Under the pieces are notes generated by a model. The model was not told the origin of the DNA, searched no databases, and worked only from the letters and a program-made list of their open reading frames with translations. Shown piece by piece: positions 1-11,202 of a stretch of DNA of 64,000 nucleotides (positions are counted from its first letter, which is position 1; every line of letters begins with the position of its first letter). The stretch is from Thamnidium elegans (Eukaryota > Mucoromycota > Mucoromycetes > Mucorales > Mucoraceae). Where the stretch lies: positions 124,001 through 188,000 of the forward strand of contig JAIXMG010000033.1 in assembly GCA_025201345.1 (NCBI GenBank). Direction: 5' to 3'. The translations under genes were made by a program, and so were the position numbers.

Positions 1-21
1 AAGTAAAGCAAGTATTGCAAA

Positions 22-205
22 GCCATTTGATTTAAACTGGTCCACTGTCAACTATATTATAGGGCGATATCTTGAAAGAGAAACATTGGAGATTTTGCCT
101 AGAGTTGGAGGAATACCAGCAAATGTAAAGCACAAAGAAGAGCTCACTGGATATCTCACAAATATTTTGGACGAAGACAGCCAATTAACTGTTGAAATCA
201 TGCTA
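22..205 (+). pseudogene. Tc1/mariner transposase N-terminal remnant
   Basis: About 60 codons read openly on the plus strand, without a start codon, as a transposase DNA-binding region. A helix-turn-helix-like stretch (STVNYIIGRYLERETLE) is followed by a linker with paired glycines and then a stretch like EELTGYLTNILDEDSQLTV. This layout (recognition helix, PRxGG-like linker, then KHKEEL...LDE...T) is typical of the bipartite HTH of Tc1/mariner (IS630-type) transposases in Mucoromycota. The reading breaks off in an AT-rich stretch near 205-235 and no DDE catalytic domain follows. It starts at the window edge, so its 5' part is unseen. It directly abuts the Fanzor-like relic. Assignment is by pattern only. 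Confidence 0.5.
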
Positions 206-239
206 TACATACGAATATATATATATTGTACAAAAATAT

Positions 240-1340
240 TTAAAAATCTTACGGAGTGGTCTTGAATGGTGTAGAAAAGTCGAGCTGAAAAATAGAGAGG
301 ATGGTAATATACAACAAACATACGATCTATTAAAAAGTTCAAAGACTGCAAATCTACAAGAATATTTCATGTACTTAATATCTGTAACATCTACGCATAA
401 AAAGTAATGGTTATTGGTATTAAACATTAAACAATATGACATTTAATTTTTTTTATGATGCATAGGATTTTTTATTTCATGTCTCATTTTAGACATAGAG
501 AAACGAAGGGGTATTAGTACTCAAATAGACAGATGGCTTTAGACTACATCTCAAACGCTGTAGTGGATCAAACTTATAGTAATGAACCCTTTTCTTTAAC
601 CCACCGTTCAACAAAGGTTAAAAGAAGAAAAAGGGGGAAGAGGTTTAGAGCTAAGTAGTCCTTTGTCCCGTCCGAAAAGCGGTCAACCATATCTTATGGA
701 AACGCTAGCTTACAAGGTACTATGAAAACGTATACCTCTGTCCCAGTGAAGGTAATAATGAATTATATGATGTATATACCTCTTTATAACTTTTTTTATT
801 ATCAATAAGTAGTAGGCTATAATCGCAATTTCAAGAAGATCGTTAGTTATACTGGTAGATGAATTCCGGACATCTGTAACTTGTTCAAGGTGCCACAGCA
901 CTTTGAAAAAGAAGTATAGACGGTAAGTCTACTTATTTTTTTGACAGTTCCAGACACTAACTACTCTTTTTTTTTGGCAGACAAAAAGAAGGCGAAGAAA
1001 GTTACAAATCTTGAAGTATGTCTAACCCCCCAATAATTATGTACATGTACTAATATCATTTAACGCATAGTATACTGTTTAAAAGTTTGCCCAACTTGTT
1101 TAGATGGTAAAAAGATTTGGCCCAGAGGCGTAAACGCCGCCATAAACATTAAAGGTATCATGATGGACTATATCAATTCTCAATACGATATTAAATCCAG
1201 ACATCCATCACTATGTCGCGGTACACCACCAGCTGTGATTCTACCTACAGCTACCTCCTAGTCGAGCCCAATTGGAATATCTTTCTACACTTTAAAAAAA
1301 GTCACGTTTTTTTGGAATGTTTTAGGACTGCCCCTTTTAT
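240..1340 (+). pseudogene. Decayed Fanzor-like (eukaryotic TnpB) gene, C-terminal half, copy 1
   Basis: Three-frame reading of the plus strand gives a coherent but broken C-terminal half of a TnpB/Fanzor-type RNA-guided nuclease. About 245-404 reads as a helical segment (ANLQEYFMYLISVTS). About 540-730 gives ALDYISNAVVDQTYSNEPF, then a basic stretch with one TAG, then STISYGNASLQGT, which resembles the RuvC-II region. About 822-920 gives AIISRRSLVILVDEFRTS-like sequence followed by CSRC (Cys codons 882-884 and 891-893), the first half of the zinc ribbon. The second half is CPTC (1088-1099), then WPRGVNAAINI (1118-1150), the family's RuvC-III RDxNAAxNI block with Asp changed to Gly (codon 1127-1129). 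Introns appear to separate the pieces (GTAAGT near 919, GTATGT near 1016). The part from 977 to about 1330 is repeated with high identity at 60381-60715. The N-terminus and RuvC-I are missing and frames are broken, so it is inactive. Confidence 0.7.
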
Positions 1341-1430
1341 AGCTTTTCCCGGGCGCATCAGTACACATTCTTTCACGAAAATATTTTTTTTTTTTAAAAA
1401 AAAATTGTTAATAAAAAAATCTCTTGAATC

Positions 1431-1537
1431 ATGTCTACTAGACTTCCTTTTACTAAAATCGTTCATAACCCAACAAAGCCAGAACTTGTTTTAGCTAATG
1501 GACACCATTTTCTTGTTTTAAACACCAGGTAAGAAAC

Positions 1538-1571
<34 letters not shown>

Positions 1572-1929
1572 GGCAGGTGTGATCTGACATATTATATAAA
1601 AAAAAGTAACGGTGAGTTAATCAAGACATATCCCCAAGACGCCAATGTCAACCCTGTCACCGACTACTACCGTTGTATGTCATTTAACAAGGACGGTTCT
1701 TTATTAGCTACCTCTGGTGAGAACAAGCAAATTTGTGTTTGGGATACCCAAGACTGGTCTATTAAAAACACAAAGTAAGTTTTTATTTTCTAATTTATAT
1801 ATATATATATCCTAACTCCTATTTTAAAACTAGGCCTGCTTATAAGCGTATTAATGCTGTTCAATTCACCAGTGATTCCAGTGAAATTGTAGCTGCTGAT
1901 AAGTTTGGAGATGTTTACAAGTAAGTGTA

Positions 1930-1970
<41 letters not shown>

Positions 1971-2885
1971 CATACGTTTATTAAAATATGTTATAGTCAT
2001 TCATTAAAAGATGATACACCTATCAACGAAGAAAAACAACTTCCTGTTCTAGGCCATGTTTCTATGGTTACTGACATGGTAAGACTCGACAACAAACAAG
2101 AGAATAAAAGTCATACTGATATATGTATATAAATAGGTTTTAACACCTGATGATAAATTTGTTATTACTTCTGATCGTGATGAACATATCAGAGTAAGTC
2201 GTTATCCTAATGGTTATAACATTGAATGTTTCTGTTTAGGTCATACTGAGTAAGTATAAAATGATAAAAAAAAGAGAGGAATATGATTATAGGGTCCTAA
2301 AAAAAAAATAGTGTTGTTACTTGTATTCAATTATTACCTTGGAACGAGAGTATCTTAGTATCTGGTGGTGGTGACGGTACCATCCGCCTCTGGGACGTCC
2401 TTAAGGGAACCCAATTGCAAACACTTGATGTCAAGGAGCAAATCGAAGCATATAAGCCTACAGCTGCTGACGCCAACTCCGAAGACGCCATTATCAGCTC
2501 CTTATCCTTTGACATCAAGAACAAACTACTTGCTGTCGCATTCGCTAAATCTGCTGCAGTCCTTATCTTGTCTTATATCGATGATAAATTTAACTATCAA
2601 CAAACCATTGTAACCGAATCACCCATTCTTGATATTGCATTTGATAACCAAAGTAACCTTTGGATCTCTCATGATGGACCACAACTTGTTTCAGTTTACA
2701 ACCAAGAGTTTGAAAAGGTTGATTCTTTAAGTGAACAGATCAATAACACAAAAGTTTGCCAGTCCGATAAGATCTTTGATCTTTACACTATCTTTGGACT
2801 TCGTAAGTTCCTTGAACTTCCCGAGAATCTTGTTAATGCTTATGCCGAAGAAGCTAAAAACAAAAAGAGAAAGACTACTGCTTAG
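1431..2885 (+). CDS. TRM82: tRNA (guanine-N7)-methyltransferase non-catalytic subunit Trm82/WDR4
   Basis: Six exons (1431-1528, 1607-1774, 1834-1920, 1997-2078, 2137-2249, 2312-2885) join in frame to 373 residues. The protein is a WD40 beta-propeller. Diagnostic is the block [20 protein letters not shown], then [14 protein letters not shown] and CFCLGHTE, which is characteristic of Trm82/WDR4. Another blade reads [12 protein letters not shown]. The lysine/arginine-rich tail ([11 protein letters not shown]) could be a nuclear localisation signal. In the family, Trm82 partners the catalytic subunit Trm8 (METTL1) to make m7G46 in tRNA in the nucleus. The start is the first ATG, after a T/A-rich leader. 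Introns are short; intron 3 contains a (GT)n microsatellite. The gene directly follows the Fanzor-like relic and is tail-to-tail with the NIPA gene. Confidence 0.9.
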
Positions 2886-2991
2886 ATTATAAAATTATAT
2901 ATATTAATATAGAATGTGTGTATAGTAATTTTTTTTTAATATATAAGTAATAAAAAAAAGAAGGGTATGATATATATTAAAAAAAAGGAAT

Positions 2992-4996
2992 CTAAGATAA
3001 ATCACGATGATCATCATCTTCTTGAATATGAACTAAAGGGTGTCTATTATTATTATTATTATTGTTATTATTATTACTATGAAGTGGCATCAATTCACGA
3101 TCCAAATCTTGATCATAATGCAGTGTAGAAGGTGTAGGTATTTCGATTTCAACAGCATCAGCATCTTCTAATACAGTGCCCATACTTTCATATGGTGTAT
3201 GTGAAGTAATGGCAGAAGTGATACCAGACAAGATATTACCCAAAGTGGATGCATCATTTCTTTTATGTGGCGAAGAACTAGCAGGTAATTGAATAGTACC
3301 TTGTTGTTCATCATTACGATCTAATAATTGCGAAGCCATTGATATACCTCTAAATACGGAACTATGTCTACGATGTCCATTTGTATTATGATTGATGGTG
3401 TTTACAATATGACTATTTGCTTCTTGCCAATTTTCAAAATTATTGACGGGCGTAATGACCGAAACTCTCTTTCGTGGTTGTTCACTTGGTAACAAATTCA
3501 CTCTATCTAATGCTTCTTCCTCATCAGAAAAAGAAATGGCAGTGCCACTATCACTATTTGATAACGCAGGTGTGGTGATTCTTTTCGTACGTTTGGAAGT
3601 AATTAAATAGACGCCCAAGAACTCGACCGCACAACCAGACATAAATCTTGATAATTGTTGCATATCCATTCCATCAAAGTCATGGTACAATACAGCACTA
3701 CCAATAATAGCTGATATTGTAAACAATACGAATTGGGTAGGAATAACCTCTGTAGAATCAAATCGTTGTAATGCCTTGTTTAAATATTTAATTTGTAAAA
3801 TGGCAGTGACAACCAATACAAAGATTAATAGATAAGAAACAGGGTATCTATTTTTAATATAATTAATATTTATATATATATAAATAACTTTTAATATAAT
3901 ATAATACTCACGCAAACATTTTAAAAAAGGTTAAACTTAATAGGGATGCCACGCTTTTTGTAGAAAGTACAGTGTAACCACCTAAATATATATACATGTA
4001 TAAGTATAAATATATAAATTGAGGATAATTGGAATGCTATTAATTACCATAGATGGCAACTAATCCCAAGTCAATCATAATACTGGAAGCACCATAAAGA
4101 GGAGATAGGACGGTTAATGTGATTATAGCACAAGCGGTTAAAATAAAGTAAATAATGGATTGTAATTGAGTTAAAGATTCCACAATTAATTCAGGTGACA
4201 ACTATATGATATTCTATCAGCGGATGAAATATAATATAATTAAATATATATATATATATATATATATACAACTTACAACAATCTCTTGAGAATTAGAACT
4301 AAATACAACCATAGCAGCACCTGCAACAGCCAAAAGAACACCTATTAAATCACGTTTTCTAAATACTTCTTTTAGCATTACAGGAGCCAAGATGACATTG
4401 GCAACCAACGTGGTAGTACCAAGAGGAGCAATAGTTGAAGCAGGAGCGAACCCGTACGCAACAAAGTTTCCTACTTCTCCCAACACCATCAATGTAATAC
4501 CTAACCACCATAACTTTGACCTTAAATAATCTGTTTCTCCTGCTCCTTTTGTCTGTTCCATTGTCATGATTAATTTTTGTTGCTCTATTAGTTCTGCTTC
4601 TGATCTTTGTGCTGGACCGGAGTCGATTGAGGATCTAGGTGAAGAGTATCCATCGTCTGGACAGAACCCGTTGTATTGTGTAGTCGATATCCATTGAGGC
4701 GGTTCATCCATATTGGCAAAATAATTAGCCATTTGCCGTTCTTGAATATTATTATGCTATTATATATAATTTAATACCTAATAAATATATATATAAAAGG
4801 AGGTACATGTAAAACTTACAGCTCGTTTTTGTACATTAAGCGCAACAGAAATAAGTGCCTGAACACATAAAATTAATAAAAAAAAAAAAAAAAAAAAAAA
4901 AGTGCTTACATTGCCACAAACAGAAACAAGTACACCGATAAAAGTACGCAATGCTACGTCATTTTTTTCTGGCTGTTGTATCGTATTATTATTCAT
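2992..4996 (-). CDS. NIPA-family magnesium transporter
   Basis: Minus-strand gene of six exons (4910-4996, 4820-4858, 4277-4756, 4048-4201, 3912-3981, 2992-3847), in frame, 561 residues. It carries the NIPA (PF05653) multi-pass membrane core: an N-terminal helix (FIGVLVSVCGNALISVALNV), then KLWWLGITLMVLGEVGNF and AYGFAPASTIAPLGTT, a helix at GVLLAVAGAAMVVF, the YTVLSTKSVASLLS region and QFVLFTISAIIGSAVLY. NIPA proteins are Mg2+ transporters of plasma membrane and endosomes. An insertion of about 60 hydrophilic residues separates TM2 and TM3, and there is a long hydrophilic C-terminal tail with a poly-Asn run (AAT/ATT repeats near 3045-3085). For exon 3 the acceptor at 4757 was chosen over one at 4741 because only the former keeps frame. 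Confidence 0.88.
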
Positions 4997-5919
4997 TAAG
5001 GAATTTTTTATATGGACTTGAGCATAAAGGAAAGAAAGAAAAAAAAAGGGAAAAAAAAAAAAGAAAAAAAAGAAGGTTTTAGCCTTTTTTATTCAAGTGT
5101 TTTTTAAACAGAAAAAAAAAGGGATCACTTTTTTTTTAAAACACAACTCTCCTTTTTTACTATTCCGCAGTCTTTTTACGGTTGTCACAGATACCTTCCT
5201 TATATGACAATATAGGTTACGTTTGGGACACTGGGGGCACATCTGAGTTTTTTTTTAAAATTGGGGATCATTAGAAAATGCAAAAATTTATTATGGTTCG
5301 ATAGTAACAGATGAAAAACTTTCCTACTTCTTGAGAGAATTAGTTGTTAAACATGGTAGAAAATACAAAAAAAAAAGAAAAGAAAAAAGGATACTGTAGG
5401 ACTCCAAAAGACCTTTAGTGATAATAGATCTAAAACTATCATTTACTGATATATTTTATTATCATTATTTTTTTTTAAAAAAAAAGAATAGCCGTCATAT
5501 GCATGGAAATATCGCAAAGTGCCAGATATATCCTACTACCAATAAAAAAAAAGGTTTAGTATAACAATACATGAGCTGGTGTCCTTGCTTTATCTATTTA
5601 CACGTATTTGCGCGCATTTACCAGCATTGGTGCTACGAAGAGAGACAAAAAGTACCATAATTGCAATGAGTTTTGGACATAAACAGCAGCAGTAGTGGTG
5701 GGACAAGTAGTAATAAGAACAGGAGCAGTGGTAATAGTAGCAGGAACAGTAATATTTGTAAGATACTGAACTTTATTACCTGTTCTTATATTATTATCAA
5801 AACCATTATGTTCGATGTCCTTGATTAGTATTAAGGGCAATGAGATGTTTCGAAAGCTAGACATGCCTTCATGTAGCTGATCTAAAGTAATTACTGTTCT
5901 TTTACCTAATTCTCTAATT

Positions 5920-5950
<31 letters not shown>

Positions 5951-7513
5951 GAAGTTTTTGAAAGTGTATTTTTTTTATTAGCAGGTACTTTGAGTAAAAA
6001 AGTTAAAAAAGAACATATGACAGTTCCAATCTGCAAGATCGGCATTCTACGGACATATTTGATGACTCCTTTCTTTTGTAAATCTTTTTTATCATCATTA
6101 TTCACAAATAGTCAGGTATATACTTACTTTAAAACGAAGCAATGTACTCGTTACTAAAAAACATATATATTGTTCATTAACTAGAATATTACAGCTATTA
6201 TAGCTACGTTCTGATAAATTTTATTTGTAACTGAAATAATATTAAAGCCAAACACTCATAAATATAATCTCTTAGCTTAGACATCATCCGTAAATAATTA
6301 CATATATTATACAAGTTAAGTTATCTAACATCTTATCAGTATAATGTATTCCTATTCCTATTGCTAATTATTCCTTTCTTCATAATAGTGCATATATAAA
6401 AGGACTCTAACAGTCAAAAATGTGCCAAGCTCTACTTACAATTTTAGCTATGATACTACGCCATATAACTAATTATGTCTCACTTATAGACATACTTTTA
6501 TTGTCCACTATTAAGTAACGCGTTTCACTGATAATTTCAACGGTTAATCTCTGAAGAACCATTGGATTTTTTATTTTTTATATCAATTTTTTTTTGTTTG
6601 TTACTAACGCTCTCATTTTAGAACTTCAAACACTCAAAGATAGCTTTATTTTTTTTTTAGATGTATCACCTAAATAAGTTCGCTTAAATAGGATTTTACG
6701 TGTATCGTTTCAGTCTGTTTCTTAAAGACATTCTGTAAAAAAAACGGCCAAGGCTTACTTATCCAGCTAAGATATTAAAAGTGCCCATAGCCAGGCTCCA
6801 AATTAAAGCCGTATGATTGGATAAAATCAGGTTTCATTCGCTTAAAACCCACTCTACAAAATACTAGAAAACACAGCCGATTTATGAAAATACTTTTTAT
6901 TCAAATCTCATCTGTGAGACCTACTGTCTAAAATGCGCGATACTATAGAGGTATTTCATAATTTTTAGTGCTTAAAATAAAATACTTTTTAAAATACCCA
7001 AGGTATTTTGGAGACACACTGTCCACCACTGGTCCACTTTTATTGGGATACTGCGTTTTTTTTTATTAGAGACAATAAGAAAGTAAGTAAATAGACAACG
7101 TATTACGTAACAAGTATACAAAAAAAAAAAAAAAGGGAAGAGGAGATAGCTGTAATCGTACGATAAAAGAAAAAAAAAGGGAGATATTTCAGTGCTTATT
7201 TCACCATTAACACAATGGCAACTGTTGCCTAGCGACAACAAAAATTAAATATTTTAATCCTTTTTTTTTCTTCCCCGAGACTATCTGTAGATCCCTAACA
7301 TATCATTGTGTCGCTACATAATGTATTTATTTTTATTATTGTGTACCTTATATATAAATGTTAATAATACAATAAAAATATTTTAGGATAAAAGATCGGC
7401 GCGCTTTTTCTTTACAGGTAAGTTACACTTGGCCATATTAACCAAAAAAGTATGTCAGCTATTTGACATTAACGTCAGATAAATATATGCCAAGATGTAC
7501 ATGTGTTATTTGC

Positions 7514-7569
<56 letters not shown>

Positions 7570-7821
7570 ATAAAATAAAAAGAAACTGTTAAAAAAGTGT
7601 CTTTTAACGCAAAATGGTAAAAGCTTTTACAGCAAAAAAGGTCTATTAAAACTCCTCAAATTAGGAGATATCAGAAAAACATGTTGAATATTGCCCTTTT
7701 CAGCAAAGGGTGCACGAGCTCACTATAAAATGGTATAAAAAAATAATTACTGGTTTTTTTTTATTTTTATTCTCCTCTCTTTCTTCTCTTCTTCAAATCT
7801 TTTTAACAAAATAAAAAAAAC
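4997..7821. other. Gene-poor intergenic region
   Basis: About 2.8 kb of AT-rich DNA with many A/T homopolymers and no convincing gene. The best open frame is on the minus strand (5598-5864, starting at a real ATG). It would encode 88 residues ending in a Thr-rich stretch and a hydrophobic C-terminus (WYFLSLFVAPMLVNA), reminiscent of the end of a small GPI-type surface protein. It has no recognisable domain and no clear upstream exon, so it is not called as a gene. The segment 7700-7821 is probably the promoter and leader of the downstream coiled-coil gene (TATAAAA at 7724-7730, pyrimidine-rich tract before the ATG). Confidence 0.5.
7515..7565. repeat. Poly(T) tract, 51 bases
   Basis: Uninterrupted run of T about 260 bp upstream of the coiled-coil gene start. 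One of several very long homopolymers in the window; its length in the assembly may not be exact. Confidence 0.9.
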
Positions 7822-8973
7822 ATGGGTGTTCAAGACGTTGTTGCTCGTCTCAATAAATCAAAGTCAGCTACTACAGTGACAAAGAGATCAATAATACCAC
7901 CAGTACCTAAACGAAAGATTGCACCCACTATTGAAAACAAAATGTTTCCACCATCACCAGTAGATACACCTACTAGTTTTATACACCAAAAAGATCATAA
8001 TATAAGTCCCTTATTAAATAAATTCAATCAACCACCTACACGACCAATTATTACCACTGCTACCCCACCAGAATCTCCAGTCAAATCTCAACAATTTGAT
8101 TATAATCAATTTGATACAACGGCATCTGAAATTGTAGATATATTTCAAACACTATTGGACCAAAATAAATCAGCACAAGAAACCATTAATAAATTAAAAC
8201 AAGATGTTGAAAAGTATTCTTCTGACTCAACTAAAGTAAGAGATTATGAGATAAGAGTAGAATATTTAGCATTAAAATTAGAACAAGTATCTGAAGAGAG
8301 AGATTATTATGAAAAAGAATTAGAACAAAACATACAACAACAACAAAAACAACAAAACATACAGAAGCAGCAACGACAATCAGATATCGTTTTAGAAGAT
8401 GAACAAAAGTTACACGAAGAAAATAATAATGCTTATATGGAAGATATTTTAAATGTATATGAAGAGATATCGGATCAATCTGAAGATGAAGGTGATGAAT
8501 TACAATTATTTGACCAAGACTCATCGACGCAGCCAAATCAACTAAACCAACAGGACTGTGATAGAGGGATTCAAATGACCATAATGAAATATGTGACTGA
8601 TTTAGAAACTCAAAGATTAGAAGTAAAAGCACTAAAGCAAGTAGTTAAAAAGCAAGATGAATTAATTACAAAGTTAGAAATCAAGTTATCAATTGAATCA
8701 AGTGATGAATTATTACAAGAACAGGTACAACTACAAAAAATTGAACTGGATAATAAAAGAGAGTTATTATCTCAACTATTAAATGAACGGGAAGATTTGT
8801 TAAGAAGAATAAATACGTCGAATCATAGAAGGTCTTCAATTGATATGATTTCAAATATAATGATTTCTAATAATAAAAGACCTGATTCTTATTCTTCTAT
8901 ATCTTCGTCTGGTAGAGGTACTCCTCCTTTAACTGCTCCGCCAAGGCAACCATTACCCCCTTTACCAAAGTAA
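7822..8973 (+). CDS. Coiled-coil protein of unknown function
   Basis: Single-exon ORF of 383 residues beginning at an ATG after a pyrimidine-rich leader. The N-terminal third is basic and proline-rich (PPVPKRKIAPT, PPSPVDTPTS), resembling SP/TP phosphorylation sites. Residues about 95-180 form a coiled coil (IVDIFQTLLDQNKSAQETI...). A glutamine-rich then acidic stretch follows (EDILNVYEEISDQSEDEGDE), then a second coiled coil at about 255-335 (LEVKALKQVVKKQDELITKL). The C-terminus is proline-rich (TAPPRQPLPPLPK), a possible SH3-binding tail. No catalytic domain is seen. The layout suggests a scaffold or cytoskeletal/polarity protein, but this is inference. It is convergent with ATG12, with 65 bp between stop codons. 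Confidence 0.75.
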   Translation: MGVQDVVARLNKSKSATTVTKRSIIPPVPKRKIAPTIENKMFPPSPVDTPTSFIHQKDHNISPLLNKFNQPPTRPIITTATPPESPVKSQQFDYNQFDTTASEIVDIFQTLLDQNKSAQETINKLKQDVEKYSSDSTKVRDYEIRVEYLALKLEQVSEERDYYEKELEQNIQQQQKQQNIQKQQRQSDIVLEDEQKLHEENNNAYMEDILNVYEEISDQSEDEGDELQLFDQDSSTQPNQLNQQDCDRGIQMTIMKYVTDLETQRLEVKALKQVVKKQDELITKLEIKLSIESSDELLQEQVQLQKIELDNKRELLSQLLNEREDLLRRINTSNHRRSSIDMISNIMISNNKRPDSYSSISSSGRGTPPLTAPPRQPLPPLPK

Positions 8974-9038
8974 TCCCCCCCCCTTTTTCTTTTCATTTGT
9001 ATATTTCTTTTTTTTTATTTTGTACATAAATAAATCTT

Positions 9039-9417
9039 TTATCCCCAAGCTGCTGTCGTGCAATAATTAATGATTAAATGTCCATCTGTATTAAAACACT
9101 ATATGTAACAGATTAAAAACAAAAGATAATAACACATACAAATACATACCTTGTGTAAATTGGCTACAGTTTCATCAGGTGAAGGTGAAAATGCGCTATT
9201 AACATAAAGAAACTATATACAAAATTAATAAAATTGAGTTTCTCTCTGCAAATTATATATACTTTACAAGTGGATCAGAGCCTTGATAACGTAATTCTTT
9301 TCGAAGAAATACTATCACTGTTTGGAACTTGTTGGAAGCTGTCAATTTGAATATCTTTTGTTTCAAGATGGGGGCATTACCAATGGCTCGAAATATAACA
9401 ACCACTTTATTTTAATA

Positions 9418-9448
<31 letters not shown>

Positions 9449-9506
9449 TGAGCGAAGTACCTTTGGTAGTGTCTTTTGTCTGATTCTTTTCTAGTATACT
9501 TTCCAT
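9039..9506 (-). CDS. ATG12: Autophagy ubiquitin-like protein Atg12
   Basis: Minus strand, four exons (9461-9506, 9268-9404, 9150-9212, 9039-9098), in frame, 101 residues. Family hallmarks are RAIGNAPILKQKIFKL, FQTVIVFLRKEL, the FLYVNSAFSPSPDETV core, then LHKCFNTDGHLIINY and a C-terminal TTAAWG ending exactly at the glycine. Atg12 is a ubiquitin-like modifier activated by Atg7, passed to Atg10 and conjugated through this terminal Gly to Atg5; Atg12-Atg5-Atg16 then promotes Atg8 lipidation. No maturation protease is needed because Gly is the last residue. The N-terminal extension is very short (about 16 residues) compared with the yeast protein. Very confident. Confidence 0.93.
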
Positions 9507-9629
9507 TTACAAAAAGAAGAAGAAGAAAAGAAGAGTGTTAATACTACTTTTTGAAGTTATGAATACAAGTAAAAAAAAAAAAAAAAAAAAAAAAAGAGTA
9601 GAGAAAAAGAAAAACACGTGATAGTTTAT

Positions 9630-10669
9630 TTATTTTGTTCTGTTCAAAGTATCAGTGATGCGCACCAATTTATTAGTCATAGGATCAACCTTATACATGG
9701 CCTTATTGATTTGGTCATTTTGACTATCTAATTCAGTATTCATAGTCAAGGCCATATTCTTGAGTCTACCAACAGCACCACCAAGCAAATCCAAGTTTTC
9801 ATCAATTTCATCTTCTACTTTATCATCATCTGAATCTTCTTCAAATTGGTAACGACGACGGTCAGCTTCAGAGCGACCTCTACGACCACCAGTACTAGGA
9901 TTTTGACTATTTAAACGATTGGTTTCTTGAATACGAGCATTTGATTCATACTCAAATTGTCGAATGTTATCTCTTTCGGCCATATGTTCTGCATGATCTC
10001 TCTGCATATTCTCTAATTCTCTACGCTCCTTTTCTTTTCTTCTAAATGGGTTAGATACAACAGGTATAAAAATTGATCTATTCAATTGTTTTAATTCATC
10101 TGCAGAACTTTCTGCTTTATTAGCATAAGCCTTGGACATATCCAAATGACGGTTGACATTAGCCAATTGACCTAAAAATAGAAAATTAATTAATATATAT
10201 ATTATTCATATATAAATGATCACTTACTTGATTGTTGTCCAAGCATATTCATTGTATTAGCAGCTGTGGCTTCTGTTTCATGAATCTTTTGGAGTGCAAG
10301 TCTTGTACTAGCTAATGAATCTTGCTTTACATTTTTAATTTGTTGTTTCATACCAGTCACTTGAGCTTCTTCATCTTGTTCATCATACTCATCATTGTAG
10401 ACATCCCGACTATTATTATTATTACCGTCATCTCGACTGTTATATCCTTCATTACCTCTAGCTCCACCCATCAATTGATTTCTTTGGTCATCTGCTGTGC
10501 TATAACGACTACCACCATAACGACTTGTGGTATATTCTTCTTGTTGTTGAGGTTGTTGAGAGGTATAAGAAGGTGCTGGTGAATAAGAAGGTGCTGGAGA
10601 AGAAGGCTGGCTACCAGAATCAAAAGGGTTGGTAGATTCTTGCTTTTTTTCTTTCTTTTTCCAAAACAT
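9630..10669 (-). CDS. SEC9: Sec9/SNAP-25-type plasma-membrane t-SNARE
   Basis: Two exons (10228-10669 and 9630-10171), in frame, 327 residues. A low-complexity N-terminal region rich in S, P, Y, Q and N contains an NPF tripeptide (TNPFDSG). Then comes the Qb SNARE helix (about 98-165: MKQQIKNVKQDSLASTRLAL, then QKIHETEATAANTMNMLG). A linker with SNPFRRKEKER follows, and a second Qc helix near the C-terminus (about 262-325: NLDLLGGAVGRLKNMALTMN ... VRITDTLNRT). No transmembrane segment is present, as expected for SNAP-25/Sec9. Sec9 pairs with Sso-type syntaxin and Snc-type synaptobrevin in exocytosis. The intron (10172-10227) lies within the Qb helix region. Confidence 0.88.
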
Positions 10670-11170
10670 ATTATAATAAAGAAGAAAAAAAAAAAAAAAA
10701 AAGAGTGCCCTTGCCTTTTATTTATATCCCCTCTCCTTTCATATCTATTTTTAGTTCTCAGGCACTTTTCTGAGCCACTCATAAAATAAAAATTGAGCCG
10801 TTTTACCTCATACGGAACTGTTACTTGTGCATATAACCTGGACCTACAATAAAAAAAAAGTGGTGTTTTTAGCTGCCATACAGTACTGCTTGAGTTTACG
10901 CTTTGATCCAGAAGTTGTAATATGATTTATGCGTCGTTTTTTTTTTACGTTTTGACTAACTATAGTCAGCGAAAATAATTTCAGAACCTTCAGACAGCAT
11001 CTGTTGGATCGAGTTAACCTCCCCCCCCTACACACACCCACTTGGTGAAAGAAGTGTTTCATTTTTCATGACATTTCTCCAATTCCCGATTTTCTCTGTT
11101 ATTTTAAGACTCAGAATACATTTTTTTTAAAAAGAGAAAAAACAAATCCTTTTCCCTTTCCATTCTTCTT

Positions 11171-11201
<31 letters not shown>

Positions 11202-11202
11202 A
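10670..11202. promoter_or_regulatory. Divergent intergenic region between SEC9 and membrane-protein gene
   Basis: 533 bp between two divergently transcribed genes, so it probably carries both promoters. It contains a C-rich stretch (CCCCCCCCTACACACACCC, 11022-11040), A/T homopolymers and a (TA)n run just upstream of the plus-strand ATG. No specific factor site can be assigned. Confidence 0.35.

Noticed and set aside
1213..1494. Plus-strand ORF of 93 codons from an ATG at 1213
   Set aside because: It is a shifted frame across the end of the Fanzor-like relic and into the TRM82 start; its residues carry no family signal.
4741..4756. Alternative acceptor at 4741 for NIPA exon 3
   Set aside because: It shifts the frame of the following conserved membrane core; the acceptor at 4757 keeps it.
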